The notes: a model not told the origin generated them from the sequence alone. DNA of 64,000 nt from Planoprotostelium fungivorum (GCA_003024175.1 MDYQ01000002.1:62001-126000); one strand, 5' to 3'. Counted from the first letter of the stretch, positions 1 through 11,679 are shown. A program made the numbers and translations.

Positions 1-1518
1 AAGACGGAACAACACCGGAGGATCTTCAACTGGCACGTCGCGAACCTCGAATACGCCTGCGGAACTCACCTACAGAACGTGAGAACTCCCGCCCTCTTTC
101 GATTTTGAATTTTGAATTCCAGCTTTCCCGCCGCGAGTGGGACCAGGATGATGCGGAAGAGTGGGAGGGAGACCACTGTCTACCTGAAGGAGGTTACGGT
201 GTCGTCACTCAGCTGCTGTCCGAGAGGCTGGACGTCAGTCTGGGCCGAGCCGTACACTCGATCGATTACCGAAAGGTATGTACCGTTGTAGATGGAAGAT
301 CCTGAGAAGCACAGGACAAAGTCCAAGTGGAGACGTCGAAAGGAAATGTAGAGTGTGACGCGGCCTTGGTCACCGTATCTCTCGGTGTATTGAAGAGTCG
401 GTGCGTTGTAGATGGTCTCCATCACCTGCGATTCATCTCTGTACAGGACGATCAAATTCGAACCCCCTCTACCTCCCTGGAAGGAGGCTGTCATCGATGA
501 TTTGGGTTTCGGTCTTCTGAACAAGGTGGTCCTCTGCTTTCCTTTTGTCTTCTGGAACGAGAACATGAGTTGGTACGGCATCACTCAGGAGGACGAAGAG
601 AATAGGGGCGAATTGTACATGTTGTGGAATCTGTACAAGTGGGTGATCGTCTACAACGTTGTAGATTGACGTCTGCAGGGTCTGTGGGAAGCCAGTGCTG
701 GTCGGATTGATCGCAGGGGATGCGGCCTACGAGTCAGAAAAAGAGACGTCTGACGCGATGGTGGAGAAGATGATGAAGAAACTCAGGAGGTGAGAGAATG
801 GCGCGTTGTAGATGGCTGATAACCTCATCAGTCACTTTGGAGAGAATATTCCGGCACCATTGAACCAGCAGGTAACCCGTTGGGGTTCCAATCCTTACAT
901 CCGAGGCTCTTACAGTTACGTCGGTACGTATCCCATCCATCACCCGCTCGTCAAAGCGTAACATACGTACACACACAGTGATACGGTGACAGGTGTCAAT
1001 TGTACCGGGCAGGATTACGACACCCTCTCCCTCCCCCTGGACAACAAACTCTTCTTCGCAGGCGAAGCCTGCAGCCGTTACCACCCCGCCACGGCGGCAG
1101 GTCTCGTTGTAGACGGACGTTCGACACCATTGACTCGATCTAGGTGCCTACGCCACTGGGCTGAGAGCTGCTGGGAAGATGGCCGACGCCTTGTTGGGAC
1201 CCATTTCGATGAAGTGCGACCACAAACAACTGGGCCACGTCTTCGACGTTGAGAGCCAGAAGGGAGTCTTCCCGGATATCGCACGCCTGCCGCCGACGCC
1301 GACACCACCGGCTACGAATCAGTGAGTTCTTCTCATCTTCTCCATCATACATCATCTCATTTCATCACATTCCATCGTGCTTCATCGTGGAAAGAGACTG
1401 AAGGTCTTTTAGAGAAGTCAACGTGAAGACGAACGGTAAGGCCACACAGAAGCGACCGCTGATGTCAGGAACGGGGCCAGATAGGAAAGTATCCAAGTGG
1501 CTGAGGGACTTGATCTGA
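1..1518 (+). CDS. LSD1/KDM1-like flavin amine oxidase, C-terminal part (5' partial)
   Basis: C-terminal half of a FAD-dependent amine oxidase of the lysine-specific histone demethylase type; the SWIRM and FAD-binding N-terminus lie before the window. Exon 1 (1-78) reads RRIFNWHVANLEYA, exon 2 (123-275) has EWDQDD and EGGYG, and the next exon ends LVTVSLGVLKS; all align by eye with the KDM1A catalytic tower region. Later exons carry PPLPPWKEAVIDDLGFGLLNKVVL and NPYIRGSYSYV, and the FAD-contacting C-terminus reads LFFAGEACSRYHPATAAGAY. The last intron (1322-1412) keeps the frame and leads to a final exon ending at a TGA at 1516-1518. At least seven introns are short (44 and 39 nt for the first two) and several contain CGTTGTAGATGG. 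Expected role: nuclear H3K4me1/2 demethylation. It could instead be a polyamine oxidase, but the tower-flanking similarity favours LSD1. Confidence 0.9.
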
Positions 1519-1667
1519 TGTCCTCTTTGAATATAGACGAGAGTGTTCTTCTGTGTGATGGAAAGAGATGCAATGCGCTCGTGTCGGTGATAATTCGGAT
1601 TTATTCAGTTTGACACTTTGTGGATCATATCATCGTGAGCGGAGAGCGGACGATTACCTCTACCCCG

Positions 1668-2295
1668 ATGAATCAAGAACTTACTGTGCAACAGAATGGA
1701 AGAGGTGAAACCTCTCTAGAGGATCGGCTGTGGCCCATCGTCGATTATCTCAATAGCATCAAGTTTGATTCTGCAGCTAGAGAGTAAATTCACCTTTCTA
1801 ACGTTATTTTGAACACGTCTAAAGGATAGGTATACAGAGTAGACTCTACTTCGATATGGATTATTGGAGACGAATTCTTCACGCCAATGATTGGCACAAG
1901 CTATCTTCATACACGAGGGAGTTCATACATTGGCACGATGGCGATCAGGGAGACGAAGTTTTATTTCGTATCACCCTTTACAAATTCCTCTCCTCGATGG
2001 ACAAAGAGTGAAGAGATCATCTCAGTCGATTCACATCATGTTCAGAGAGAAAGTCAATTCAATGGTAATCAAAGGATTGTTGGAAGATACGAAGGGATTA
2101 GATAGCACCAGAAACGATTTTTTTAAATTGAGTGTGACCTATCTCATCCGAGAGTGAGTTTGCCCAACCATCTTCCATTCTGACCCTCCCAGTGAAGAGC
2201 GATTGAAAGAGGTGATCCATCATCCTCTCACACGACACAGAATCCATGACCACCTTCGTGCGACCATCACCCATCTGACATCGTCCATCAGATGA
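1668..2295 (+). CDS. TOPLESS-like LisH/CTLH domain protein (possibly the 5' part of the next gene)
   Basis: Spliced reading from ATG 1668: MNQELTVQ..., then LWPIVDYLNSIKFDSAARE, a phase-matched intron (GTAAAT...AAAG, ending about 1826), and a second exon with LYFDMDYWRRILHANDWHKL and LFRITLYKFLSSMDKEK. This matches the LisH-CTLH layout of the TOPLESS/Groucho-like corepressor N-terminus (short hydrophobic helix, then FxMxYW, then LHANDW, then RxxLYKFL). The segment after the third intron reads RDEERLKEVIHHPLTRH, like the CRA part of the same fold. No WD40 repeats follow. The reading ends at TGA 2293-2295, which overlaps the next ORF's ATG by ATGA; a phase-0 intron from GAG|GTGATC (about 2210) to CATCAG (2291) would instead fuse the two. 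Role: protein-protein interaction and oligomerisation, probably transcriptional corepression or RNA regulation. Confidence 0.6.
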
Positions 2296-4226
2296 AATCG
2301 TTCCAAGAGTTCTCCCAGAACAACGAACAGAGAGTCGAATTGTGGAGGAGCCTCGAACAGCAGCTGACATCACAGCTGAGAAATATTCCAAGGCTACAGA
2401 AATCGATATACATATCAGAGCAGGGAAATGAAGACTTTTATCGCCTCACCCAGCCCATGGTGAGCGTTGTAGATCGAATCTCCTCGAAATTGACTGGCGC
2501 GTTGTAGAATGCGGTGGACGAGATGATCAAGAGCATTCGAGAGAACGGAGGGAGGGTGACGAGATTCCAGGAAAATAATCACAATCAAGAGAGTCACGGT
2601 AGAGTGGAATCCATGCTGGCCGAAATCAAACACTTGAGAAGAATGTGAGACATCTCGCGAGGCATCGTCCATTCATGCGTGATGGTGTCACTCACATCTT
2701 CCAGTTTGAACGAGAAGGATGAAACGATCGAGACATTGAAAGCCAAAGTCCAATTCGAAGAAGAAAAGTGAGACGATGATCTATTCTATTCCCTCAACTC
2801 TCACAGAGTCGAACTGCAGAAGAAGAGGGCACAATTGGAAATCGATCGAACCGTCTTTGAGAAAGAGAAGGCGGCGAGATTGGAAAAAGACAAAGAGGTG
2901 GGAGGGTGAGGCGTCTATCGATGACGTGAGCAGGAACTGGAGAGACAGTTGAAAGTGGAGAGGGAGAAGGAGATCATGAGCTCGTGGAACCCATCGATAT
3001 TCAAACAGGTGCGGAGTTTCCGCGGATTTTCCGAGGAATTCCGATGTCACTGACGCGGTACAACAGTTGACGGAGATCGGACGGCTGGTCCCTCCGACCC
3101 CGATGCCGAACCCGATCTTGACTTCAATGCCACAGTCGATGCAGAATCCGATACCATCCCCGATGCAGAGTTCAATGCCGACTCCGATGCCGATGCAAAA
3201 TCCGATGCAGAACCCAATGGCAAATATAACGCGACCCTCCATGCAGAACAACATGCAAAATCCAACACAAACATTACCCTCCTTCTCATTACCCCCAGCA
3301 TCCATCCCATACATCCCTCCAACCTCCGTGGAATTTTCACAGAGGATTCCATCTACAACGCCCCTCACTCGTGCACCCCACACGGGGTTGACTGTGGTGA
3401 CGTCATACGATCAACCTCTCAGCAGAACTTCGATCACTCCCACAAAGTTGGATTCTCCAGTGAATTCTATTTCTCAGGAACCCATCAAATTCCCGGTGAT
3501 GAACACGACGCTGTCTACAACGCCACCGGTGGTATCACCTACCAACCATTCCATCCCTTCCAGAATATCAGATAAGAGAGAAGATAAGAGAGATGACAAG
3601 AGAGAAGATAAGAGAGATGACAAGAGAGATGACAAGAGAGATGAAAAGAGAGATGAAAAGAGAGAAGATAAGAGAGATGATAAGAGAGATGAAAAGAGAG
3701 ATGAAAAGAGGGATACGGATAAGAGGAAGAATTCGATCGATATCTCCCCCAACTCGCAAGCCAAGAAGATGAAGGTGAGTGGACCACTCTGGCGAAACAT
3801 TGATGGAGGACAGATCCATATCCCTCCACCACCTCAACTTCAAGGTGAGATCCATCTACAACCCACCAGAGATCTCGACTGAAACCACGACAGAAGAGAA
3901 GAAGAGACGCAGCCGAGAGAGGGAGAGAGAAAACGATCACAGGTGATCCATCTACAACGCTGTAGACCAACTCACCATCCTCAGCGCCAAATCACCCACC
4001 AAGAGAACGATCTCCCTCCATCCATTGGACAGAGACCCCGGCAGAGAAGGTGGTCAGTTGAGAGAGTTGAGAGAGAGAGGTAAACCAGCCTGCACTCACT
4101 GGTTGAACCGAGGTGACTTCTCCACGTGGAATGGAATGTCTTAATGCTTCTTCAGGTAAATGCAGTTGGGGAGAATTGTGCAATTTCAGACACGACGCGC
4201 AGGACAGAGCGAGAAACGCTCGATAA
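2292..4226 (+). CDS. Coiled-coil, low-complexity protein with C-terminal CCCH zinc finger
   Basis: Exons from 2292 encode charged helices (NNEQRVELWRSLEQQL; LNEKDETIETLKAKVQFEEEK; KEKAARLEKDKE; ELERQLKVEREKE), consistent with coiled coils. A large exon (about 3067-3774) has a Met/Pro/Asn/Gln-rich stretch (repeats of QNPM and PTPM) and then about 25 copies of a K-R-D/E-D/E-K basic-acidic repeat. The C-terminus, spliced across 4113-4155, gives C-THWLNRGK-C-SWGEL-C-NFR-H, an exact C-x8-C-x5-C-x3-H zinc finger of the RNA-binding type. The stop is TAA 4224-4226. The protein probably binds RNA and may form a low-complexity assembly. It follows the TOPLESS-like domain with no gap and may be the same gene. 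Introns at 2461-2507 and 3947-4000 hold the CTACAAC/GTTGTAG motif; the first uses GTTGTAG as its acceptor. Confidence 0.7.
3571..3717 (+). repeat. Coding minisatellite of AAGAGAGATGA/GATAAGAGAGAAG units
   Basis: About 147 bp of 12-15-base purine-rich units (GATAAGAGAGAAGATAAGAG variants) encode alternating KREDKRDDKRDEK. The purine/pyrimidine strand asymmetry also opens long spurious Leu/Ser-rich frames on the minus strand. Confidence 0.85.
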
Positions 4227-5062
4227 AACGATAATTCTCTTTTATTCTTCAGACAAAGATTTTTAGAATTTGGAAGGCTGTAAAATCAGTTGATACTACG
4301 AGTAAGAAGGATCTGCTTGGACATTGCACGTAGAGCGACGGCGTCAGCAGAAGTTGATGGTGAAGAGGTGAGATGTTGCAGCTGTGGGGGAGGTGACGAC
4401 GCGGAATTATTCTCGTGTCTGTGAAATGTTCGTGTCACATTCTACAAGGCATCGATTTTCACCTAACATTGAAGCAAACTAGCCATTGAAATTTTAAAAG
4501 GTACATTGGGGATGCTGTCAAAGCCACAGATGGAAGTGTGATTATTTAGAAAAACTCATCGTGGTGCGACGACCCATAATTATGATGTGCATCGGACATG
4601 TTGAATCGAAGGCAGAGGCGTCTGTAAAAGTATCTTTGCGCTTGGGGCAGTACTTCTTCAGTGACGTGTAAACAGAGACGAAGTTATTGCTAATTGAAAA
4701 CTACATCCAAGCCACGCGTATACCACTGGTATACGCAATTTTTGGAAAAAACTCCCCCTATAATACAAAAGAAATCATCTGAAACATGATTCGGTTTTTC
4801 CGGTTGGTGGTCAAATGGTGCATTGAAAATGGATCACTTCTCTCCCGACTACTGGAATATGCACGACGAAAAAATTAGTGATCCAAATGCATGGACACCA
4901 ACCAGAAAAACCAAATCACATGTCCACACAAGACACTCACAGCTTTATCTTCTGCTCTAAGACGCAGCTCTCAACCAATGAAATCCGGAACCCATTCCGC
5001 GTTCCGTCTGTTCCTCGAACTGCCAGATGTCTCGCGCTGGCCTGAGAAATTCTAACCCCAAC
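4227..5062. other. Intergenic region with a MITE and a short palindrome
   Basis: No convincing coding exon seen. It holds a 132-bp inverted-repeat element (4787-4918, listed separately) and a 21-bp palindrome GCGTATACCA-C-TGGTATACGC at about 4716-4736. The base composition is more AT-rich than in the flanking genes. The last part should hold the promoter of the oxidoreductase starting at 5063. Confidence 0.5.
4787..4918 (-). mobile_element. MITE family A, copy 1
   Basis: A 132-bp element with about 23-bp terminal inverted repeats. The left end is TGATTCGGTTTTTCCGGTTG and the right end, read on the other strand, is TGATTTGGTTTTTCTGGTTG. Its reverse complement matches 41079-41207 across the whole length, including the internal words GTCCATGCATTTGGATCACTAA, GTGCATATTCCAGT and AAGTGATCCATTT. 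There is no coding capacity. The TIRs differ from each other at three positions, all transitions. It is too short to assign a superfamily, and I see no clear target-site duplication. Confidence 0.75.
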
Positions 5063-6571
5063 ATGCATGACAAGTCTAATGTGATCGTTTTAGGAGGGTC
5101 CTATGCAGGTAATCATCGTCATGTCTCAGAGTTGATGATCTTCAGGTGCCAGAGCGGCTAGAGTCTTGGCAAAAGAGCTGCCATCTTCGCATCGTGTTAT
5201 CTTGATAGAGAAGAACAGCCACATGCAGCACCTCTATGTTCTTCCTCGCTATTTATTATTGAGTGGTACGTGGTCCTCAGTGATGGTTCTCATACATCGC
5301 AGGTCACGATCACAAAGCGTTCATTCCCTACAACGATCTCTTCACAGAATTCTCTCACAATTCAGCGGAAGTCATACAAGCCAGAGTGGTATGCATATGA
5401 TAACAGCGATCTCTCACGTGAGCTCAGGATCGCATCACACCAACACACATTGAGATCACACGGCTACCTTCTGACACGACAGATCGCATCCCGTACAGCC
5501 ATCTCATCTATGCACTGGGATCTCACCTCCCATCACCTCTCAAGGGTATGCATGAGGAGATCGTAGGCAGCATGAAATGGATGGAAGAATACAGGAAGAA
5601 GGTGAGTGCCTCTCGTGGCACTTGTGTTCAACTGAGCAGGTGTCCAATGCGAGAGACATCATCTTGGTGGGTGGGGGTGCTCTGGGCATACGTGAGTCCT
5701 TCAATATCTCGTAGATCTTTACCGTGCATAGAATTCGCAGGAGACATCGCTGAGATCTTCCCCGACAAACGAGTGAGACAATCAATCATGATACGTCCAT
5801 ACCGATGAGTCATCAGGTGACTCTCTTCCACTCTAGACATCAGCTATTACCCAAGTATGATCCAAAGATGCACGAACTCATCTACGATCGATTGAGACGT
5901 CTCAACGTGGACGTCGTTGCCGGGCAACGAGTTACGATCACAAGGGAGGGAGACGGAGACGCCGGCACGGTAACCACCGCAGACGGTCGCGTTAGTGCCA
6001 GCGGCGATCTCCTCATCACCTGCACGGGTCAAAAGTGAGACCAACCGTGATTCTCTACACACACCGACACCCAACAGATACAATTCCAGCCTCCTCTCTA
6101 GTTTATCCCCTTCTTCTGTCCATCCATCGAATGACTCAGTCCTCGTCAGGGACACACTACAACTCGCCGATGAGATATTTTCCAACGTCTACGCCGTGGG
6201 AGACGTTGCGGATACGGGAGCACCTAAGACAGGCAACGCTGGGTACTGGCAGGCAGAGGTGAAGAGGAGAGGTCATAAGGACTGAAGGGAGACAGACGGC
6301 AGCTCGGAACGTGATCAGATCGATACGTGAGGAAGCAATGGTGCCTTACGTGATGACACCCCCCATCATCAAAGTGTCTGTAGGTCTGGTAGGCGATCAT
6401 CATCATTAGAGGGAAGTGACTGAAGAATATCAGAGATATAGAGTCACGCAGCAGCCCGATGAGAACGGAGCGGTCAGGGTGTGGGACGATGAGGAAGGGA
6501 GAGACGATTTAGACGCTCATCTCATGTGGCCCCTCTTTGGGGCGAAAGCGGTCGACATTCTGAATGGATGA
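5063..6571 (+). CDS. FSP1/AIFM2-like NAD(P)H:quinone oxidoreductase
   Basis: Pyridine nucleotide-disulphide oxidoreductase fold. The N-terminus reads SNVIVLGGSYAGARAARVLA (the dinucleotide-binding beta-alpha-beta for FAD), followed by VILIEKNSHMQHLYVLPRYL. The second Rossmann motif, ARDIILVGGGALGI, lies at about 5648-5692 for NAD(P)H. Then come FPDKRVTLFHSRHQLLPKY and GDLLITCTGQK, and the FAD-closing motif NVYAVGDVADTG at about 6185-6220. There are around eight short introns, and the stop is TGA 6569-6571. The size (about 380 residues after splicing) and motif order match AIFM2/FSP1 and the plant/fungal Aif1-like proteins, which reduce ubiquinone at membranes and protect against lipid peroxidation. 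An N-myristoylation site is not obvious (MHDKS). A type II NADH dehydrogenase is the alternative. Confidence 0.8.
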
Positions 6572-6611
6572 ATAGACGAAATCTTTTTCGAACTTCTTTT
6601 TTATCTATATC

Positions 6612-7358
6612 TTAACAATCTTGTACCAGGAGGTCACAGCTGCGATTCATCTCGTTAGAAATGAAATGTGATGCGGGGTAGTCGTTCGATGTCTCATCAT
6701 CTAGGCTCTCCGAAGACAAGAAGAGTTCGTCTTTGAATTGCTTGTCGTCCCAGACCAGCACCTCCACTTTCTCTGGTAGCATGAGAGGCATCATTTCGGT
6801 TCCATCGGGTGCCACCGTCACTTCATCTTCGATGAAAGAGTCAGTCCATTCTTCCTTGATTTCGTCATTCATGACCTCCCACTCTTCATTCTAATCATCA
6901 TCAACATCGGTTCTCGATTACACAATACCTCGAATGAGTGGATGGTAAACTCTGAATCCACATCTTGTGATCTGGGGGTGCTATTCCATGACTGGCATAA
7001 TTCTGAAGAGGCCGTGGGGGACAATAGACTGCTAGAGTCCACGTCGAATGAGTCTTCCTCTTCGATGTCATCGAGCGTATGAGGGATCTGAACGTATGAG
7101 CCGTCCGCAGCTACGCCCAGGCCCCAGTCTTCTCTTAACCTCTTTCTGTACCTGCTCATCGATTCGTGGGATCTGCTTGCTCTGAAATATTCCACGCCGC
7201 AAGGCTGTCGTTGATCAAGCTCCGTCTCTTCGTTACGGACTCACATTACACAGGGTGGCACTACCTCCAGGGCCTTTCCTCCACACGGTGGACTTACGGT
7301 TGCATCTGAGGCATCGTCTGGATGCTCTTCCCCTCGCCTTCTTCCTCGCTTTTCTCAT
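6612..7358 (-). CDS. GATA-type zinc-finger transcription factor
   Basis: On the minus strand ATG 7358 starts MRKARKKARGRASRR and then a GATA finger spliced across one intron: C-LR-C-(17 residues, with VWRKGPGG)-C-NP-C-G. This C-x2-C-x17-C-x2-C spacing with W-R-x-GP and LCN is diagnostic. The rest is acidic and Ser-rich (IEEEDSFDVDSSSLLSPT), probably an activation region. A 38-nt intron near 6884-6921 joins HSFE to NEEWEVMNDE; the stop is at 6612-6614. A second upstream ATG (7399, MSESLIRPRPSSSE) is in another frame and stops, so the true N-terminus could include an unseen exon. It should bind HGATAR-like sites. The gene is divergent from CMTR1 at 7683, leaving about 325 bp of shared promoter. 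Confidence 0.8.
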
Positions 7359-7682
7359 TCAGAAGACGATGGACGGGGACGTATGAGACTCTCACTCATG
7401 GTGGATGGTTTGATCTTGATAGAAAGTAGATATAGGTGATAAGCTCTTCTGATGGTGTTGTGGCCGTGAGAAATCTGGCTGCCCAGAAAATCGCAACTTG
7501 TCTAAATTCCGTGAATAAGTTCAGAACCTGAACAGCTATTGGAAATCTGTAGATTTATTGTCTAGAGAAGAGGAACCTGCTTTACGTTAAGAGGGTGAGT
7601 ACTGAGGACTCGCGAGTGGCGTCTGGTGGCTGACTACAACGCAAAGATCAGATCGTGCATCCCAAATTTCATCAAAGTCAGC
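7359..7682. promoter_or_regulatory. Divergent promoter region between GATA factor and CMTR1
   Basis: No exon can be supported here. Two head-to-head genes flank it, so both promoters must lie within this stretch. I see no clear TATA box or repeated operator-like site. Confidence 0.4.
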
Positions 7683-10280
7683 ATGCAAACGTGGACTGTG
7701 AAAGATGAAGACCTGTATACATCGGCAGACTCTTTGGGGAGGTTGATGTCCTTTGAAACGACGCCGACAGCAATCAATCCTCCCCCGACCTTAGATTCCA
7801 TCCGTCGACGTGCGTTATCATCCTGATAGATCGTCTTTTCTTGATGACGAATCTCTCGTTCGAATGATGTAACCGTTTGGCATTATCGTCTAAACTAAAC
7901 CACAGCAATCTTCAAGAGAGACAGAGAGGAAGATAACAACAGAGGTAACGTTCTTCGTATATATCCTTACTGAAGATCTCAGATCACGATAACAGAAGGG
8001 CTAGGCTCAACCCCGATCCATCCGACCAATCCCCCAACAACAGAGGTATCTCCTTCTTCACCTTCAAATCATCTTCCAACGCTCTATCATCACCTCCAAA
8101 CTGCTCCATCTTTCTCTTCTGATTCGATCAGGCGCCAAATCAGGAAAAGGAGCTGGAACCACGGGCTGGGCCCCCAACGAGAGCAGCGGAAGAGATAACG
8201 GAGGTCACACTGAAGAAGACAACATGCCGAGGCAGACGCATTCCAACCAGGTGAGTGGAAATGTGGAGGAAATCTCGTGAGCGTTGTAGAGCGTGAGAGA
8301 TTGGCCGCACCATCAAGAGGCGGACATGCTGAGGGGATCGGGGCTTACGGACGAAATTCCGTTGAAATTTCAGATCGAAGAGGGAGTTGTGAGTGCTACC
8401 CTCGTATGTACACTGAAATTTCCCAGAAAAGTGCCGCCAGCGGACAGTACAACGACATCTTCTGCTCTAACGATCTCATCCAAAAACTTCACGCATACAA
8501 GGTGAGGAGATCCAGATTCGTTCGAAATTCAAACTTCCCACCAGAATAAACTGGAGCACATACCAAAGGAGTCGTACTACAAGGCGAGATCAAAAGCGAA
8601 CGCATACGAAGGATTAGGCAAGCACATCTTCATTAACCGTGCTGCCATCAAAATGGCCAACATGGACGCCATCTTCTCCTTCACTCGTCCCAAACACCCA
8701 GAATCTGTAATGTCTCGTTGTAGAATGACGTGTGATGACGTCATCAGGATAACCGTCTTCACTTTGCCGACGTTTGTGCTGGACCGGGAGGATTCAGTGA
8801 ATATATTCTGTGGAGGAAGAGAAGAGATGCGAGGGGGTGGGGACTTACTCTGAGAGGAAAGGTATTGTAGATGGGACGTACGAAATCTCAATGAAATTTC
8901 AGGAGGATTTCCGAGTATTCTCTTTCTGCCCCGAGGCTCCGAGGGAGAACTTCACGGCGGTGTACGGAGTGGATGATACGGGTGACGGTTATTTCGGCGG
9001 GAGATTTGAAATTCAAACCGTACAGGCGACGTGACGGTCACCGATAACATCAGAAATTTCTCGGAAACAGTGAGGCGGGATTCATCCGTAAGAGGTGTCA
9101 GCCTCTTCATAGGTGATGGTGTAAGTGAAGGATGATATCATAAGAGAGAGTATGACATCATGAAAGGGCCTCGATGTCACGGGAGATGAGAACAATCAAG
9201 AGACGAGGTCCAAACAATTGATCCTCTGCCAGATTGCTACCATGCTGTGTACCCTGAGAGAGCGTGAGTGGTGTAGATGAAAGAAAACTCACGGACAATA
9301 GACGGAAATTTCTTCTGCAAGATATTCGACGTCTTCACACCATTCACCGTGGGATTGTTGTACATATTGTACAGAAGTTTCGAGGAAATTTCCATCATCA
9401 AGCCCTACACCTGCCGACCAGCTAACTCTGAGAGGTGAGACCGATATTTTAATTCATTTTATTTCGCATTTAATCATTTTATCAGATACATCGTCGGTAT
9501 GAATCTCGTGAGGAGAGACAATTTGAAAGTGAGAAATTCAGATGAAAATTCGACTGATACATTGTAGATCGCCGAGCACCTCCTGACCATCAATGACTTG
9601 CTGAACAGGATGAAAAAGGGTGAAGACGATGTGACACACATCATAGAAGAGGAAATCTACTCCCGTGACGAGAAGTTCATGGAATACATCAGACGATCGA
9701 ATCTAAAGTGAGAGACGCAATACATGACATCATCATCGTCATCTCATCACACCGTCAGCATCATCAAGGAGCAATTAGAAGGTCTGTCCACCTTCTTCAA
9801 ATTCATCGACGACTCGTGAGTCCTTCACCATCACGATGATGATCGTCATCACCGACATGCATCATCAGGAGCCTCCTTGGTTTCAGTGAACAGACGGACG
9901 TTGCCAGACGCTGCTTCAAAGAATGGAACTTGACGGACGATTCCAGAGTGAGTTCAATTCATCCTGCATTCTTCTGATGCTCTTAGCGTGGACGACCTCC
10001 TTCCAACTCAGGCAAGTCCAATTCCCACGGTTACAACCGTGAATCGAGCCAACCTTACCGTGATTCGAACCAACCTTACCGTGATTCGAACGTCTACCAG
10101 AGAGATCAAGAGACGAGACCGCGTCAGCAAGAGATGTACGAGCCTGTGATCGAAGACGTGAGGCAGAAGAGACAAGTGAAGGTGGCATCACAGAAGAGGG
10201 AGACACCAGCCGAGGAAGAACCAAAGTTTGCGCTGAATGCAATGACCATGGCTGCCCTCGCGAAATACAAGAAGAGGTAG
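7683..10280 (+). CDS. Cap-specific mRNA 2'-O-ribose methyltransferase 1 (CMTR1-like)
   Basis: Methylates the first transcribed nucleotide of capped mRNA in the nucleus. Exon 1 from ATG 7683 ([12 protein letters not shown]) splices at CGAC|GTGCGT into a disordered Arg/Asn-rich region. The catalytic domain then reads [38 protein letters not shown] (SAM-binding FtsJ motif, about 8757-8830), [20 protein letters not shown] (with the catalytic Asp region), [20 protein letters not shown] (catalytic Lys) and RPANSERY (catalytic Glu region); all follow human CMTR1 order. The C-terminus is a charged Arg/Gln/Ser tail with a [13 protein letters not shown] duplication and ends at TAG 10278-10280. There is no sign of the WW domain or guanylyltransferase-like module of animals. 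About fourteen short introns are present, several with GAAATTTC or GTTGTAG motifs. Confidence 0.92.
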
Positions 10281-10582
10281 CTCTTTCTGGATCGAACTCT
10301 TTCATCTTCTATCGGCGACATCCATCATCGCTCGATGGAACATCACCGATCGAGTTGCGGATGAAAACTCTGTTGGCAGACCTCTACAAAGTAACTTCTG
10401 GTCACAGCTCTCAGTGCAGGGACCCAATCGCACTGACGTCGCACACTGGGAACTCTCGCTTTCACCTCACACGGAGTGTGAAACTGGACGATTTCTCTCG
10501 ATCTCTTGTCAATTTGTTTCTCCGTTTCCACCAAATCCACACCGGTGTCTGTCCGATGGGAGCCATAACAGCGACGCGAACC

Positions 10583-11679
10583 ATGAAGACAATCACGACA
10601 ACCTGTATCATCCTCTTATTTGCTTGTCTGAGTGGTGCCTCGACTGTGTACGAGAAGACGAAGAGAGACGAACAGCATTTCACATTGGAAGCTGCCAAGC
10701 CCGCATTGATGCTGGCATACGCCCCGTATTGTAAACAATCCACGATCCAAGATTGGTGGGTGTCCTTGTGTGGTGACACCTTTGACAATGGCACAGGAGC
10801 TGCTATTGGTGTTCTCACCAAGATGCACCCGATCATTTTCAAGTGACTCACTTTTTCGACGGGAAAGACAAGGCTACCCTGTTTGGATTCGCCGGATTCA
10901 CTCAGACACAGAGTGAGATCGACATCGACACCATCTTCTCATCCTCTTTCAGTCGTCTTCTCGTTCCGAGGAACACGTTTAGGTGTTCTGAAAGACATTC
11001 TGGCCGATCTAGACATCTTCCCCGCCACTCCATTTCGCGATGCCATACCAGGAGCCCATGTTCATCGTGGCTTCTTAGACATGTACATGTCCGTCCGCGA
11101 TGATGTCATTCGATCGGGCATAGAGCTATCTAACAAGTTCCCCAATCATACACTGATCGTCACCGGTCATTCTCTAGGAGGAGCTATCTCCACACTCGTT
11201 GCTGCAGATCTGGCCATAGAGGGTGAGTTGTCACCACGTACGCGACTTCTCATCGTCTAAGCCCAAGTGAAGAACCCCGTCCAACTGTGGACTTTCGGTT
11301 CACCCAGGTCAGACATCATCTCACTTTCGATCGTCTTCTCATCTTCTAAACAGGGTGGGCAACGAGGTCTTCGCTCGTTATCTAGACGATCACTATTTGG
11401 ACAAGTCATTCCGCGTCACTCACAATCGTGATCCCGTGCCTCGATTACCTCCTCGACTCTTGGGATTAGAGCATGTGGACACAGAATACTGGTTCACAAA
11501 CGGAGAATCGTGGACTAAATGCGAGAGAGAAGGTGAAGAGGAAGATGATGGAATGACGATGCTGATGGCGTTCAGATGCGAGCTGCAGCAGTGGAAACTG
11601 GATCGTCAACTTCTTTGACCACGGCGGCTACCTGGGTTACAACTACTTTGGTGCTCTCGCTTACGGATGTGTCTTTTGA
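10583..11679 (+). CDS. Secreted class 3 (fungal-type) lipase
   Basis: Alpha/beta-hydrolase of the lipase_3 family, acting on triacylglycerols or other esters outside the cell or in digestive vacuoles. ATG 10583 starts MKTITTTCIILLFACLSGAS, a signal peptide; an in-frame ATG at 10556 would add nine residues. Then AYAPYCKQSTIQDW, TLFGFAG and VVFSFRGT (oxyanion strand), and the nucleophile elbow HTLIVTGHSLGGAISTLVAA at about 11148-11207. The catalytic Asp sits in NRDPVPRLPP (about 11437) and the likely His in NFFDHGGYLGYNYFG near the end. The stop is TGA 11677-11679. All three triad residues appear present. The 3' neighbour converges, with only 106 bases between stop codons. Confidence 0.85.

Noticed and set aside
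651-664. CTACAACGTTGTAG as the end of a transposon
   Set aside because: No constant sequence flanks the motif and no target duplication is seen at the copies checked; if it spreads, it does so as part of short introns.
3474-3970. Long Leu/Ser/His-rich open frames on the minus strand
   Set aside because: They are mirror frames of the purine-rich KRDD repeat and have no splice structure or homology.
10343-10851. Several overlapping frames on both strands around the lipase start
   Set aside because: Only the frame with a signal peptide that continues into the lipase domain is supported; the others are shadows.
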